From Paludibacter sp. (GTDB lineage Bacteria > Bacteroidota > Bacteroidia > Bacteroidales > Paludibacteraceae): a stretch of 64,000 bases of DNA. Each line of letters begins with the position of its first letter. Within the stretch, counting starts at the first letter, position 1. Location: positions 62,001 to 126,000 of the forward strand of contig JAMPAY010000002.1 in assembly GCA_023666945.1 (NCBI GenBank). Reading direction: 5' to 3'. Position numbers and translations under genes: made by a program. The notes beneath the pieces are model-generated. The model was not told the DNA's origin and did not search any database. It was given only the letters and a program-made list of their open reading frames with translations. Below are positions 37,606-45,634 of this stretch, in pieces.

Positions 37606-37830
37606 GTTATTTCAAAAACGGATATAACCTGTTTACAAGCCAAAGTATGAGCCGATTGATGTGTTTGTTTACTATAATTCCGGTTTTCTTTAGCACCTCA
37701 TGGTTTATGAGAGGTGTTCTTAAGAAAAGATTTTTTGGCAACATAAAGATACCGTTCTTCGTAAGTAATATCATCTCTTGGTACTATAAATATAAAAATC
37801 GACAGATAATTCTATCTGTCGATTTTTTTG
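37606..37830 (+). ncRNA. Candidate small RNA or attenuated leader
   Basis: A promoter at 37571-37601 is followed about 190 bases later by a textbook terminator, before the lipoprotein gene at 37908. Inside the segment a stem-loop can form: 684-690 with 722-728 and 692-699 with 711-718 (add 37000), separated by a small bulge. So the transcript is about 220 nt and either ends as a small RNA or reads through into the lipoprotein gene. The whole segment is also open in the frame of the lipoprotein, which is unexpected for AT-rich DNA, but the encoded sequence shows no protein-like pattern. I do not recognise a known riboswitch. The exact 5' end is estimated. Confidence 0.5.
37794..37829 (+). terminator. 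Intrinsic terminator within the lipoprotein leader
   Basis: A perfect 15-bp stem (37794-37808 with 37813-37827), a 4-base loop and a T7 run. It lies 78 bases before the start codon of the downstream gene, the position of an attenuator. Confidence 0.85.
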
Positions 37831-37907
37831 TAATGTTTGTGCAACTGTATTTCTCGGAAAAAGGGCGTTTGCCTTATATAATACAAACTAATAAATCATT
37901 TCAATTT

Positions 37908-39365
37908 ATGAAGATGAACAAATTCTTTGCGGTATCTCTGCTCTGTTTGTCAGTAGGATTTACTGCCTGTGATGAACCGGAAATTGGTGGTGGTGATAAT
38001 ACCACAAATCCGTCAGACACAACTGAGGTGTCGAACATTGTGACAATTCCGTCAACACCTACATTGAACATTCCCGAAGGGACTCTGACTGTCAGCGAAG
38101 CGAGGGATTTGTGTGCAACGCTTAGTGATAAAGGTGTTACATCTGACCAATACTATGTAAAGGGATGGGTGAAACGTCTTGATCAAGGTAACACTACGGC
38201 TATTGAGAATTATGGTAATGCTTTGTTCTATTTGGCAGAGGAACAATATACCGATGGTACTTTTAGTGAAGATGAGTTCTATGCTTTTCAAGTTTTTAAT
38301 TTAGACCAGAAGAAGTTCTTTTCGGCAGAACAAATTCAGGTGGGCGACTATGTGGTCATTCGTGGTAACCTCACCAATTATAATGGTATTTATGAAACTA
38401 CAGGAAAGGGTGCTGCGTATGTCTATTCCAACTCACGTGATATCTCAACAATTCTTCCTCCCGAAAAACCTGAACTCGGTCCGAATGATACGGCTACAGT
38501 AGCACAGGCACGTCTGTTGCAAGATAATAGTGTGCATTGGGTAAAAGGATATATTGTAGGATATATACTGACTTCAAGTAGTGGAAACGTACCTTTCTTC
38601 CGCGCTCCGGAAGGCAGCGATGGTGCCACAACATACAATGTTATCATTGCAGATGATGTCAATGAAACCAGTTCGTCTAAAATCTTGTGTATACAAGTAT
38701 CCGACGGTAAGATGCGACAAGCCATCAATCTGCGTGATAATCCGGATAATATCGGCAAGATGATGGCTGTGAAAGGTAATTTGACAAAGTATAGCGGATT
38801 CCCCGGTTTGAAGAACCCTATCGGAGTGATGTTGGATGGTTTTGACGTATTGCATCCTTTTGATGCAGAACCGGAAGGTGCATTGTATTATTGGACGTTC
38901 GATGGCGACTACGAAAGCGATAAGTATGGCGAGTTTACTTTGGATGTACTGAATGCCGGTTCGTATCCCGGTGAACTTTGGCATGGTGACGGCACGTTCG
39001 GGTGTGTACAAGGGGCTGCGTATGACTTTAATAGTAAAAACAGTTATACGGGGTCTGCACGTCTGGTGTCACCGGTGTTGGATATTACCGCATCAGCAAA
39101 ACCTGTTATGTCGTTCTTGCATGCAGTAGGAAATGGAGTTCCCGACAAGAACTTGGAAGTGCTTGTTTCTACCGATGGCGAAACATGGACCAATATCAAT
39201 AGCCTTGTAACATGGCCCGAAGGTAATGCCAACAGTACGTACGTGTCGTCGGGCGAAATAGACCTGACATCCTATAAGAGCAGTACATTCCAAGTTGCTT
39301 TCTCTTATACGGCGAAGTCTTCTCCTGCACTGATATGGAACTTGCGCACATTGCTGATTAAATAA
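37908..39365 (+). CDS. Surface lipoprotein with OB-like, DUF6359-like and choice-of-anchor J domains
   Basis: A 485-residue lipoprotein. The signal ends in LSVGFTACDEPE; the acidic residues after the lipid Cys and the following Gly/Asp/Thr-rich spacer suggest surface export. Domain 1 (about 50-175) is an OB-like strand domain (QYYVKGWVKRLD, FYLAEEQ, QVGDYVVIRGNLTNYNG). Domain 2 (about 185-310) resembles DUF6359 (ATVAQARLLQDNSVHWVKGYIVGY begins it). Domain 3 (about 320-485) is a choice-of-anchor J beta-sandwich (WTFDGDYESDKYG, SARLVSPVLDI, LVSTDGETW). These domains are frequent in Bacteroidetes surface proteins, but their ligands are unknown. The open frame extends 103 codons upstream through a terminator; 37908 gives the proper lipoprotein signal. 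Confidence 0.85.
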   Translation: MKMNKFFAVSLLCLSVGFTACDEPEIGGGDNTTNPSDTTEVSNIVTIPSTPTLNIPEGTLTVSEARDLCATLSDKGVTSDQYYVKGWVKRLDQGNTTAIENYGNALFYLAEEQYTDGTFSEDEFYAFQVFNLDQKKFFSAEQIQVGDYVVIRGNLTNYNGIYETTGKGAAYVYSNSRDISTILPPEKPELGPNDTATVAQARLLQDNSVHWVKGYIVGYILTSSSGNVPFFRAPEGSDGATTYNVIIADDVNETSSSKILCIQVSDGKMRQAINLRDNPDNIGKMMAVKGNLTKYSGFPGLKNPIGVMLDGFDVLHPFDAEPEGALYYWTFDGDYESDKYGEFTLDVLNAGSYPGELWHGDGTFGCVQGAAYDFNSKNSYTGSARLVSPVLDITASAKPVMSFLHAVGNGVPDKNLEVLVSTDGETWTNINSLVTWPEGNANSTYVSSGEIDLTSYKSSTFQVAFSYTAKSSPALIWNLRTLLIK

Positions 39366-39388
39366 GCGTTAGCCAATAGTAAAAATAG

Positions 39389-39428
39389 AGTAAGGTATCT
39401 TTTGTTTTATAAGGTGCCTTACTTTTTT
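39389..39428 (+). terminator. Terminator after the 37908 lipoprotein gene
   Basis: An 11-bp stem with two G-U pairs (39389-39399 with 39413-39423), a 13-base loop and a T6 run. Confidence 0.8.
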
Positions 39429-39639
39429 GTTTGAAAACATACATAATGTTATGGTCGGCATATTGCCTTTTCTTTCGAGACCGTTATGAGGTCTCGACGA
39501 TATCTTGCCTTGTTTTTAATTCTGTCAAAAAACAATACTTGCGTAATCTTACTTGAAAATGTACACGAGCATCCGGTGGTATTCCAAACAATGTCGCATG
39601 AAAACGTTGATGCCGGTGTGAGGTGAAACATTGGCATGA
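39429..39639. other. Gene-free stretch with a small hairpin, upstream of nadE
   Basis: No coding frame is supported. A perfect 8-bp inverted repeat, TCGAGACC (39475-39482) and GGTCTCGA (39490-39497), is the only structure seen; no T-run follows directly. Confidence 0.45.
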
Positions 39640-39671
39640 TTTGCAGAAGTGAGGCTAAAGTAGTATCTTTG
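39640..39671 (+). promoter_or_regulatory. Promoter of nadE
   Basis: TTTG (39640-39643), 20 bases, TATCTTTG (39664-39671), 28 bases before the ATG at 39700. Confidence 0.75.
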
Positions 39672-39699
39672 CAAAGTGAAAATATGAAATGGATTGTCT

Positions 39700-41598
39700 A
39701 TGGCACAAGATAATTTTGGCTTTGTTCGTGTGGCGGCAGCCGTACCGAAACTCAGACTTGCCGATTGCAAGTACAATGTACAGGAAATAAAGCAACAAAT
39801 AGACGAGGCTGTTGTTCAGGGAGTTCAGGTTATTTGTTTTCCTGAGTTGAGCATAACGGGTTATACGTGCGCCGATTTGTTCTTCCTGCAACAATTGCAG
39901 AGCAATGCTTTGTCAGCATTGGAAGATGTGTGTGAATATACGCGCGGAAAGTCGCTGATTGTAATAGTGGGCGCACCGTTGAAAGTGGATAACAACTTGT
40001 ATAATTGTGCCTTTGTGATGACCGATGGGGGAGTTAGTGGTGTCGTTCCGAAAATCAATCTGCCCAACACGGGAGAGTTCTATGAAAAACGTTGGTTTAC
40101 GTCAGGGCGTACCAATTTGCCTATGATTGAGTTGTGGTGTGGTGAGGTTCCTTTTGGAGCGGATTTGTTATTCATGACGCGTAATTATTGTTTTGGTATT
40201 GAGTTGTGTGAGGACTTGTGGTCACCATTACCTCCTTCTACGCAGTTGGCAATACAAGGTGCCGAGATTATATTTAACTTGTCTTCTTCTAATTGCATTG
40301 TGGGGAAACATGCTTTCCGACGTCAGATGATTACGCAGCAGTCTTGTCGTGTGCATTGTGGATATGTATATACATCATCCGGCATAGGAGAAAGCACTAC
40401 GGATGTAGTATTTTCCGGAAGTACATACATTGCAGAGAATGGCGAAATGCTGATAGAGGGAGAACGCTTTCTCTGCGATTCTTCTATGGTAATATCGGAG
40501 ATTGACGTAGAACGTTTGCGTACCGACCGTCAGCGTAATACCAATTTTACGGATGATAAGCGTGGGCAGTATCGAAAAATATATGTGGCTCCTTTGGAAG
40601 AAGAAGACTATCGAATAGAACCTATACATCGGTCGTTTCGTCAACATCCGTTTTTGCCGGATGCTGCCAATACTAACGATTATTGTGAGGATGTGCTGCG
40701 TATTCAATCATCGGCATTGGGGCAACGTTGGCAGCATACACATGCGCAGACACTGATTGTAGGAGTATCGGGAGGGTTGGATTCTACTTTGGCTTTGTTG
40801 GTATGTACACTTACGGCAGAGCGGTTGGGATACAATCCGAAGCAGATAATAGGAGTAACAATGCCCGGTTTTGGCACTACGGGGCGCACCTACGACAATG
40901 CCGTTCGACTCATGGAAAGATTAGGTGTTTCTATGCACGAAATACCCATAAGAAACGCTGTGATGCAGCATTTTGAAGATATAGAGCACAATCCCGATAA
41001 TCATGACATTACCTACGAGAATGCACAGGCGCGCGAACGGACGCAGATTCTTATGGACTTGGCTAATAAATACAACGGCTTGGTGGTAGGTACGGGCGAT
41101 TTGTCGGAGTTGGCATTGGGATGGGCTACTTATAATGCCGACCAAATGTCTATGTATGCGGTAAATGCAGGAATACCCAAAACATTGGTGCGGTGTTTGG
41201 TGGAATATGTTGCCACAGAAAGGAGAGACGAAATAGGATATATTTTGGATGATATATTGGATACACCGGTTTCTCCGGAATTGTTACCTGCAGATTCCGA
41301 AGGTAATATAGCCCAAAAAACGGAGGATAAGGTTGGCCCTTATGAATTGCACGATTTCTTTATCTACTATTTCTTGCGGTTTGGTTTTTCTCGTGAAAAG
41401 ATAGCCTATATGGCTCGTTTGGCATTTGAGGATATTTATACGGCAGAAGAAATACAGCATTGGTTGGATGTGTTTATGCATCGTTTCTTTATGCAGCAAT
41501 ATAAACGTTCGTGCATGCCGGATGCTCCCAAGGTGGTGTCGGTGTCATTGTCACCACGCGGTGATTGGCGCATGCCATCGGATGCTCATGAATTTTAA
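39700..41598 (+). CDS. nadE: Glutamine-dependent NAD+ synthetase
   Basis: A 632-residue two-domain enzyme. The N-terminal nitrilase-type glutaminase (about 1-290) has the catalytic Glu in FPELSITGY, the Lys in VPKINLPNTGEFYEKR and the Cys in YCFGIELCEDLW. The C-terminal synthetase (about 320-632) has the PP-loop VGVSGGLDSTLAL. It converts nicotinic acid adenine dinucleotide to NAD+ with ammonia channelled from glutamine. The frame opens two codons earlier at a TTG; the ATG at 39700 fits the family N-terminus. It has its own promoter and is followed 6 bases later by a DsbD-like gene. Confidence 0.96.
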   Translation: MAQDNFGFVRVAAAVPKLRLADCKYNVQEIKQQIDEAVVQGVQVICFPELSITGYTCADLFFLQQLQSNALSALEDVCEYTRGKSLIVIVGAPLKVDNNLYNCAFVMTDGGVSGVVPKINLPNTGEFYEKRWFTSGRTNLPMIELWCGEVPFGADLLFMTRNYCFGIELCEDLWSPLPPSTQLAIQGAEIIFNLSSSNCIVGKHAFRRQMITQQSCRVHCGYVYTSSGIGESTTDVVFSGSTYIAENGEMLIEGERFLCDSSMVISEIDVERLRTDRQRNTNFTDDKRGQYRKIYVAPLEEEDYRIEPIHRSFRQHPFLPDAANTNDYCEDVLRIQSSALGQRWQHTHAQTLIVGVSGGLDSTLALLVCTLTAERLGYNPKQIIGVTMPGFGTTGRTYDNAVRLMERLGVSMHEIPIRNAVMQHFEDIEHNPDNHDITYENAQARERTQILMDLANKYNGLVVGTGDLSELALGWATYNADQMSMYAVNAGIPKTLVRCLVEYVATERRDEIGYILDDILDTPVSPELLPADSEGNIAQKTEDKVGPYELHDFFIYYFLRFGFSREKIAYMARLAFEDIYTAEEIQHWLDVFMHRFFMQQYKRSCMPDAPKVVSVSLSPRGDWRMPSDAHEF

Positions 41599-41604
41599 AA
41601 GTCT

Positions 41605-43425
41605 ATGAAACGGAAATATAGTCTGATACTTCTACTCTGTCTGTCGGCATCATGGATGCAGGCACAGTTGGTCGAACCGGTGCGTTGGACGTCAGATCGT
41701 GTACAAGAAACCGATACAACTGCCGTTGTAACACTTAGGGCACAAATAGAGGACGGGTGGCATCTGTATGGAATGGATATAGCAGAAGGAGGCCCTAAAG
41801 CAACCACTATTCGTTTAGCCAATGCAGAACTGATCGAATCACCGGTGGCCTCTGTTATGCCGAAGTTATCGTACGATGAGAACTTTGGTATGCTATTGTC
41901 TTTCTTCGATGAGGAAGTGGTGTTTGCAGTGCAGTGTAGAGCAACTCCCGACGAAACGATAGTAGGGAGTGTGGAGTATATGGCATGCAATGATGAACAG
42001 TGCCTGCCTCCTACTGTATATGAGTTCAATTTGACGAACGCCGTCCTGTCTTCGCCAAGCGTATTGGCAACCTCCGACAGAGGCTTGCTATGGATATTTC
42101 TGATGGGGTTGTTAGCGGGATTCCTTGCTATTTTTACTCCTTGTGTGTGGCCCATTATACCGATGACGGTTTCTTTCTTTATGAAACGCTCCACGGGGCG
42201 CAATGGGTTGCGCGATGCTTTGTTATATGGGGTGGCAATTGTGATTATTTATGTCGGACTGGGATTGCTTGTCACCTTGTTGTTTGGAGCGAGTGCGCTC
42301 AATAGTTTCTCTACCAATGCAGTAGTTAATCTGTTCTTTTTTGCTTTGCTGATTGTGTTTGCAGTCTCATTTATGGGAGCATTCGAACTGACTTTACCCT
42401 CATCGTGGACAACAAAGATTGATGCCAAGGCTACGGCAACTACAGGTTTTCTGAGTATATTGCTGATGGCATTTACGTTGGTATTGGTATCGTTTTCTTG
42501 TACGGGTCCAATCATAGGGACATTGTTGGTAGAGGCGGCAGGCAGGTCGATATTGGCTCCAACGGTAGGAATGTTGGGGTTTGCCTTGGCGTTGGCATTG
42601 CCTTTTACATTGTTTGCGTTATTCCCTAAATGGCTGAAGAGTGTTCCTAAATCGGGAGGGTGGATGAATACGTTTAAGGTGACACTTGCTTTTTTGGAAT
42701 TGGCATTGTCGCTCAAATTCTTCTCGGTGGCGGACCTGGCGTATGGTTGGCATTTGCTTGATAGAGAAGTGTTCTTGTCGATATGGATAGTGCTGTTCTT
42801 CTTGTTGGGACTCTATTTGTTGGGCTTGATACGTTTTCGTAATGATGAGGCGGTTTCTTCTATTTCTGTTTTTCGTTTTGCGTGTGCAGTGCTATCATTG
42901 GCATTTGCCGTCTATTTATTGCCGGGATTGTGGGGAGCACCTTTGAAAGCGGTTTCGGCATTTGCTCCTCCGTTGTCTACGCAAGACTATGTTCTGACAC
43001 AAAGAGGTGCTGCATCATCAACGACCATCGAAACAGGGGCATTTGAAGACGGTCTGGCATTAGCCGCAGAAAATGGTCGTCCGCTATTGGTGGATTTTTC
43101 GGGATATGGTTGTGTTAACTGCCGTAAGATGGGAGCAAAAGTATTAGCGGATGAGCGTGTGCAACAACGTTTGCAGCATTATGTGGTGGTAACGCTTATG
43201 GTAGACGACAAAACTCGTTTGCCGCAACCTTTAACGGTGGTGGAGAATGGTAAATCAATAAAACTTACGACAGTGGGTGACCGTTGGAGTTATCTGCAGC
43301 GTTCTCGTTTTGGTGCTAATGCTCAGCCGTTCCTCGTGCAATTGAATGCACAAGGGGAGATGATTGCAGAGCCTTGCGCCTATACCGATGATGTGGAAAA
43401 CTTTTTGCAATGGTTGAAATACTAA
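41605..43425 (+). CDS. DsbD-like thiol:disulfide interchange protein
   Basis: A 606-residue membrane reductase. After the signal peptide (RKYSLILLLCLSASWMQAQ), the periplasmic alpha domain (about 20-140) has a Cys pair in MACNDEQCLPP. The central part (about 155-430) has eight hydrophobic helices, with the membrane Cys residues in FTPCVWPIIPM and VSFSCTGPIIG. The C-terminal thioredoxin-like domain (about 465-606) has the CxxC motif GYGCVNCRKMG. It passes electrons from cytoplasmic thioredoxin to periplasmic thiol proteins. It is tightly spaced after nadE. Confidence 0.94.
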   Translation: MKRKYSLILLLCLSASWMQAQLVEPVRWTSDRVQETDTTAVVTLRAQIEDGWHLYGMDIAEGGPKATTIRLANAELIESPVASVMPKLSYDENFGMLLSFFDEEVVFAVQCRATPDETIVGSVEYMACNDEQCLPPTVYEFNLTNAVLSSPSVLATSDRGLLWIFLMGLLAGFLAIFTPCVWPIIPMTVSFFMKRSTGRNGLRDALLYGVAIVIIYVGLGLLVTLLFGASALNSFSTNAVVNLFFFALLIVFAVSFMGAFELTLPSSWTTKIDAKATATTGFLSILLMAFTLVLVSFSCTGPIIGTLLVEAAGRSILAPTVGMLGFALALALPFTLFALFPKWLKSVPKSGGWMNTFKVTLAFLELALSLKFFSVADLAYGWHLLDREVFLSIWIVLFFLLGLYLLGLIRFRNDEAVSSISVFRFACAVLSLAFAVYLLPGLWGAPLKAVSAFAPPLSTQDYVLTQRGAASSTTIETGAFEDGLALAAENGRPLLVDFSGYGCVNCRKMGAKVLADERVQQRLQHYVVVTLMVDDKTRLPQPLTVVENGKSIKLTTVGDRWSYLQRSRFGANAQPFLVQLNAQGEMIAEPCAYTDDVENFLQWLKY

Positions 43426-43441
43426 CAATAACCTGAAATAT

Positions 43442-44257
43442 ATGTTCTATAAAACTAATAATAATCGTCCTGCGCAACGCAGAGAAAATAGGTCGGCAAC
43501 CTCCGAGTATAAAACACGTCGTCCGAAAGAGAAAGAGATGATATTTGGCATTCGTGCCGTGATGGAAGCCATAGATGCCGGTAAGACGTTAGATAAGATA
43601 TTATTACGTCGTGATATGTCTTCTTCGTTGGGCAAGGAATTGCTGACACGTCTGCAGGGAACATTGGTACCCGTACAACGTGTGCCTGTCGAGAAATTGA
43701 ATCAGTATACCGATAAGAATCATCAGGGAGTGATAGCGTTTCTGTCGCCTATAGAGTTTCATCGTTTGGAAGATATTGTACCGGCTCTTTATGAAGACGG
43801 AAAGGTGCCGTTCTTTGTAGCGTTGGATGGTATAACCGATATGCGTAATTTTGGTGCTATTGCTCGTACATGTGCTTGTGCAGGTGTTGATGCTTTGATT
43901 ATTCCTGCACGCGGTGCGGTATCGGTAAATGGGGATGCTATAAAAACTTCTGCGGGAGCCTTACATTCGTTGCCTTTGTGTAAGGTCGAAAGTTTGCCGC
44001 AAGCCCTTGGCTTTTTACGTGATTCGGGATGTAGTGTAGTGGCGGCAACCGAACACGCCGACAGCGTGTATACATCGGCTCCATTGGCTGATCCTTTGGT
44101 ATTGGTGATGGGTGCGGAAGATGTGGGGATAAGTGAAGATGTGTTGCGACTATGCAATTGCCGTGTGCGTATTCCGATGTCAGGAGTGATAGAATCGCTG
44201 AACGTATCTGTGGCAGCGGGGATAATGATGTATGAAGTTGTCAGACAACGCGCATGA
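43442..44257 (+). CDS. SpoU-family RNA 2'-O-methyltransferase (TrmH/RlmB type)
   Basis: A 271-residue SPOUT methyltransferase. A basic Asn/Arg-rich extension (1-32) precedes the substrate-binding domain (about 34-110: IFGIRAVMEAIDAG). The SPOUT domain follows, with the knot motifs DGITDMRNFGAIARTCACAG, LVMGAEDVGIS and IPMSGVIESLNVSVAAGIMMYE (each within about 115-265). Family members such as RlmB methylate a specific ribose in 23S rRNA; the exact target cannot be decided here. The last codons overlap the next gene by ATGA. Confidence 0.92.
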   Translation: MFYKTNNNRPAQRRENRSATSEYKTRRPKEKEMIFGIRAVMEAIDAGKTLDKILLRRDMSSSLGKELLTRLQGTLVPVQRVPVEKLNQYTDKNHQGVIAFLSPIEFHRLEDIVPALYEDGKVPFFVALDGITDMRNFGAIARTCACAGVDALIIPARGAVSVNGDAIKTSAGALHSLPLCKVESLPQALGFLRDSGCSVVAATEHADSVYTSAPLADPLVLVMGAEDVGISEDVLRLCNCRVRIPMSGVIESLNVSVAAGIMMYEVVRQRA

Positions 44258-44934
44258 CCGTTCTATACGAAGATAATCATATTATAGCCGTCAATAAGGC
44301 TGCGGGCGAAATAGTGCAAGGTGACAAAACCGGTGATACACCGCTTTTAGACCTTGTTAAGGCTTATATCAAAGAGAAGTATAACAAGCCGGGCGAAGTC
44401 TTTTTAGGGTTGCCGCATCGCTTGGATCGTCCTACCTCGGGAGTGGTAGTGTTTGCGCGCACCTCAAAGGCATTGGTTCGGCTGAATGCTATGTTTCAGC
44501 AACACGAGGCTATCAAGAAAACCTATTGGGCAATAACGCAACATGTGCCGAATCCGCCTATCGGTAGAATGGAAGACTGGTTGGTGCGCAGAGAGGCACA
44601 AAATAAATCCTTTGTTGTTGCTCCGGGTACGAAAGACGCGAAGTATGCTGTGTTGGAATATGCACGTATTACTCAGTCTGAGAGGTATAATTTGTTGGAG
44701 ATACGTTTGCTGACGGGGCGTCATCATCAAATTCGTTGTCAACTGTCGGCGCGTGGTTGTCCTATTCGGGGTGACTTGAAATATGGTGCTCCGCGTAGTA
44801 ATCCGGACGGCAGTATTTCGTTGCATGCACGTAGTATTCAATTTATTCATCCGGTTAGTAAGTTGCTGCTGACAATAGTGGCTCCCGTTCCGCAGGATAC
44901 GTTGTGGCAAGCCTTGGAGCGCAATATGCAATAA
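44254..44934 (+). CDS. RluA-family pseudouridine synthase
   Basis: A 226-residue synthase that isomerises uridine in rRNA or tRNA. The catalytic Asp is in PHRLDRPTSGVVVFART. LLTGRHHQIRCQLSARGCPIRGD is split across residues 153-176 and is typical of the RluA/RluC/RluD group. There is no S4 domain, so it is the short form. It is coupled by an ATGA overlap to the upstream RNA methyltransferase gene, so the two RNA-modification enzymes are made together. Confidence 0.93.
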   Translation: MTVLYEDNHIIAVNKAAGEIVQGDKTGDTPLLDLVKAYIKEKYNKPGEVFLGLPHRLDRPTSGVVVFARTSKALVRLNAMFQQHEAIKKTYWAITQHVPNPPIGRMEDWLVRREAQNKSFVVAPGTKDAKYAVLEYARITQSERYNLLEIRLLTGRHHQIRCQLSARGCPIRGDLKYGAPRSNPDGSISLHARSIQFIHPVSKLLLTIVAPVPQDTLWQALERNMQ

Positions 44935-44938
44935 AAAT

Positions 44939-44984
44939 CATCCGGCAAATACTATTGCAACAAATGCGATGTATTTGCCGGATG
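44939..44984. terminator. Terminator between the convergent pseudouridine synthase and slyD genes
   Basis: A perfect 14-bp stem (44939-44952 with 44971-44984) with an 18-base loop. The A-run to its left (44934-44938) makes a T-run for minus-strand transcripts arriving from slyD; it may stop plus-strand transcripts too. Confidence 0.75.
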
Positions 44985-45031
44985 GTGTGTTGACGTAAAT
45001 AGTACTGCTCTGCCAGATGTAGTAAGGATCG

Positions 45032-45592
45032 TTATTCGCAGTTTCCGCTACATCCTCCTCCACAATCCTCACAATGGTCATGGTGGCAACCGCAGTGACA
45101 TCCTTCGCCACGTATGGCTTTTAGTTCTTGTTCGCTTGCGTCGCGAACTTCCAATATCGTACCAATGAAATGCAAGTTTTCACCTGCCAACGGATGGTTG
45201 AGGTCGATAGTAACTTCTTTATCGGTTATTTCTACAATTTGTGCGTTTACTATTTGTCCGTCGCTTGTAGTCATCGGAACGACATTGCCAACGAATACGC
45301 GTTCTTCATCTAACTTACCGTCAATTTCGAACATTTCTTTTCCTAATGTGATAACACCATCGGTATCATACTCGCCATAGGCGTCGTTACATGCAATGCG
45401 GAAGTCAAATTGTTCTCCTTCGTTTTTACCTGCCAGATTGGCTTCAAACATCGGCAACATCATGTTTTCTCCATGACAATATACCAACGGATGCTCAGTC
45501 GTGGCTCGCTCCATGAGTTCTTCTTTACCGGCTTCTTCGCCGTCTACATACAAGTCATAAATGACTTTTACTACTTTTTGATTTTCAATCAT
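45032..45592 (-). CDS. slyD: SlyD-type FKBP peptidyl-prolyl isomerase
   Basis: A 186-residue FKBP-type isomerase and chaperone. The FKBP core is split by an insert-in-flap domain (about 70-125), as in SlyD. The opening block VVKVIYDLYVDGEE and LNHPLAGENLHF (the NHPLAG motif) are diagnostic. The C-terminus (from about 162) is a Cys/His cluster with seven Cys and four His (CHCGCHHDHCEDC, CSGNC), a metal-binding tail that in SlyD proteins binds nickel. It lies 42 bases downstream of lptD on the same strand, so co-transcription is possible. Confidence 0.94.
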   Translation of the reverse strand: MIENQKVVKVIYDLYVDGEEAGKEELMERATTEHPLVYCHGENMMLPMFEANLAGKNEGEQFDFRIACNDAYGEYDTDGVITLGKEMFEIDGKLDEERVFVGNVVPMTTSDGQIVNAQIVEITDKEVTIDLNHPLAGENLHFIGTILEVRDASEQELKAIRGEGCHCGCHHDHCEDCGGGCSGNCE

Positions 45593-45634
45593 ACTGTTAT
45601 TGTGTTAGATTATTTTTTTTAGGATGTGTATTGT

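Noticed and set aside
37599-37907. A 103-codon upstream extension of the lipoprotein frame as real coding sequence
   Set aside because: The extension begins at the promoter box, runs through a perfect terminator and would bury the lipoprotein signal.
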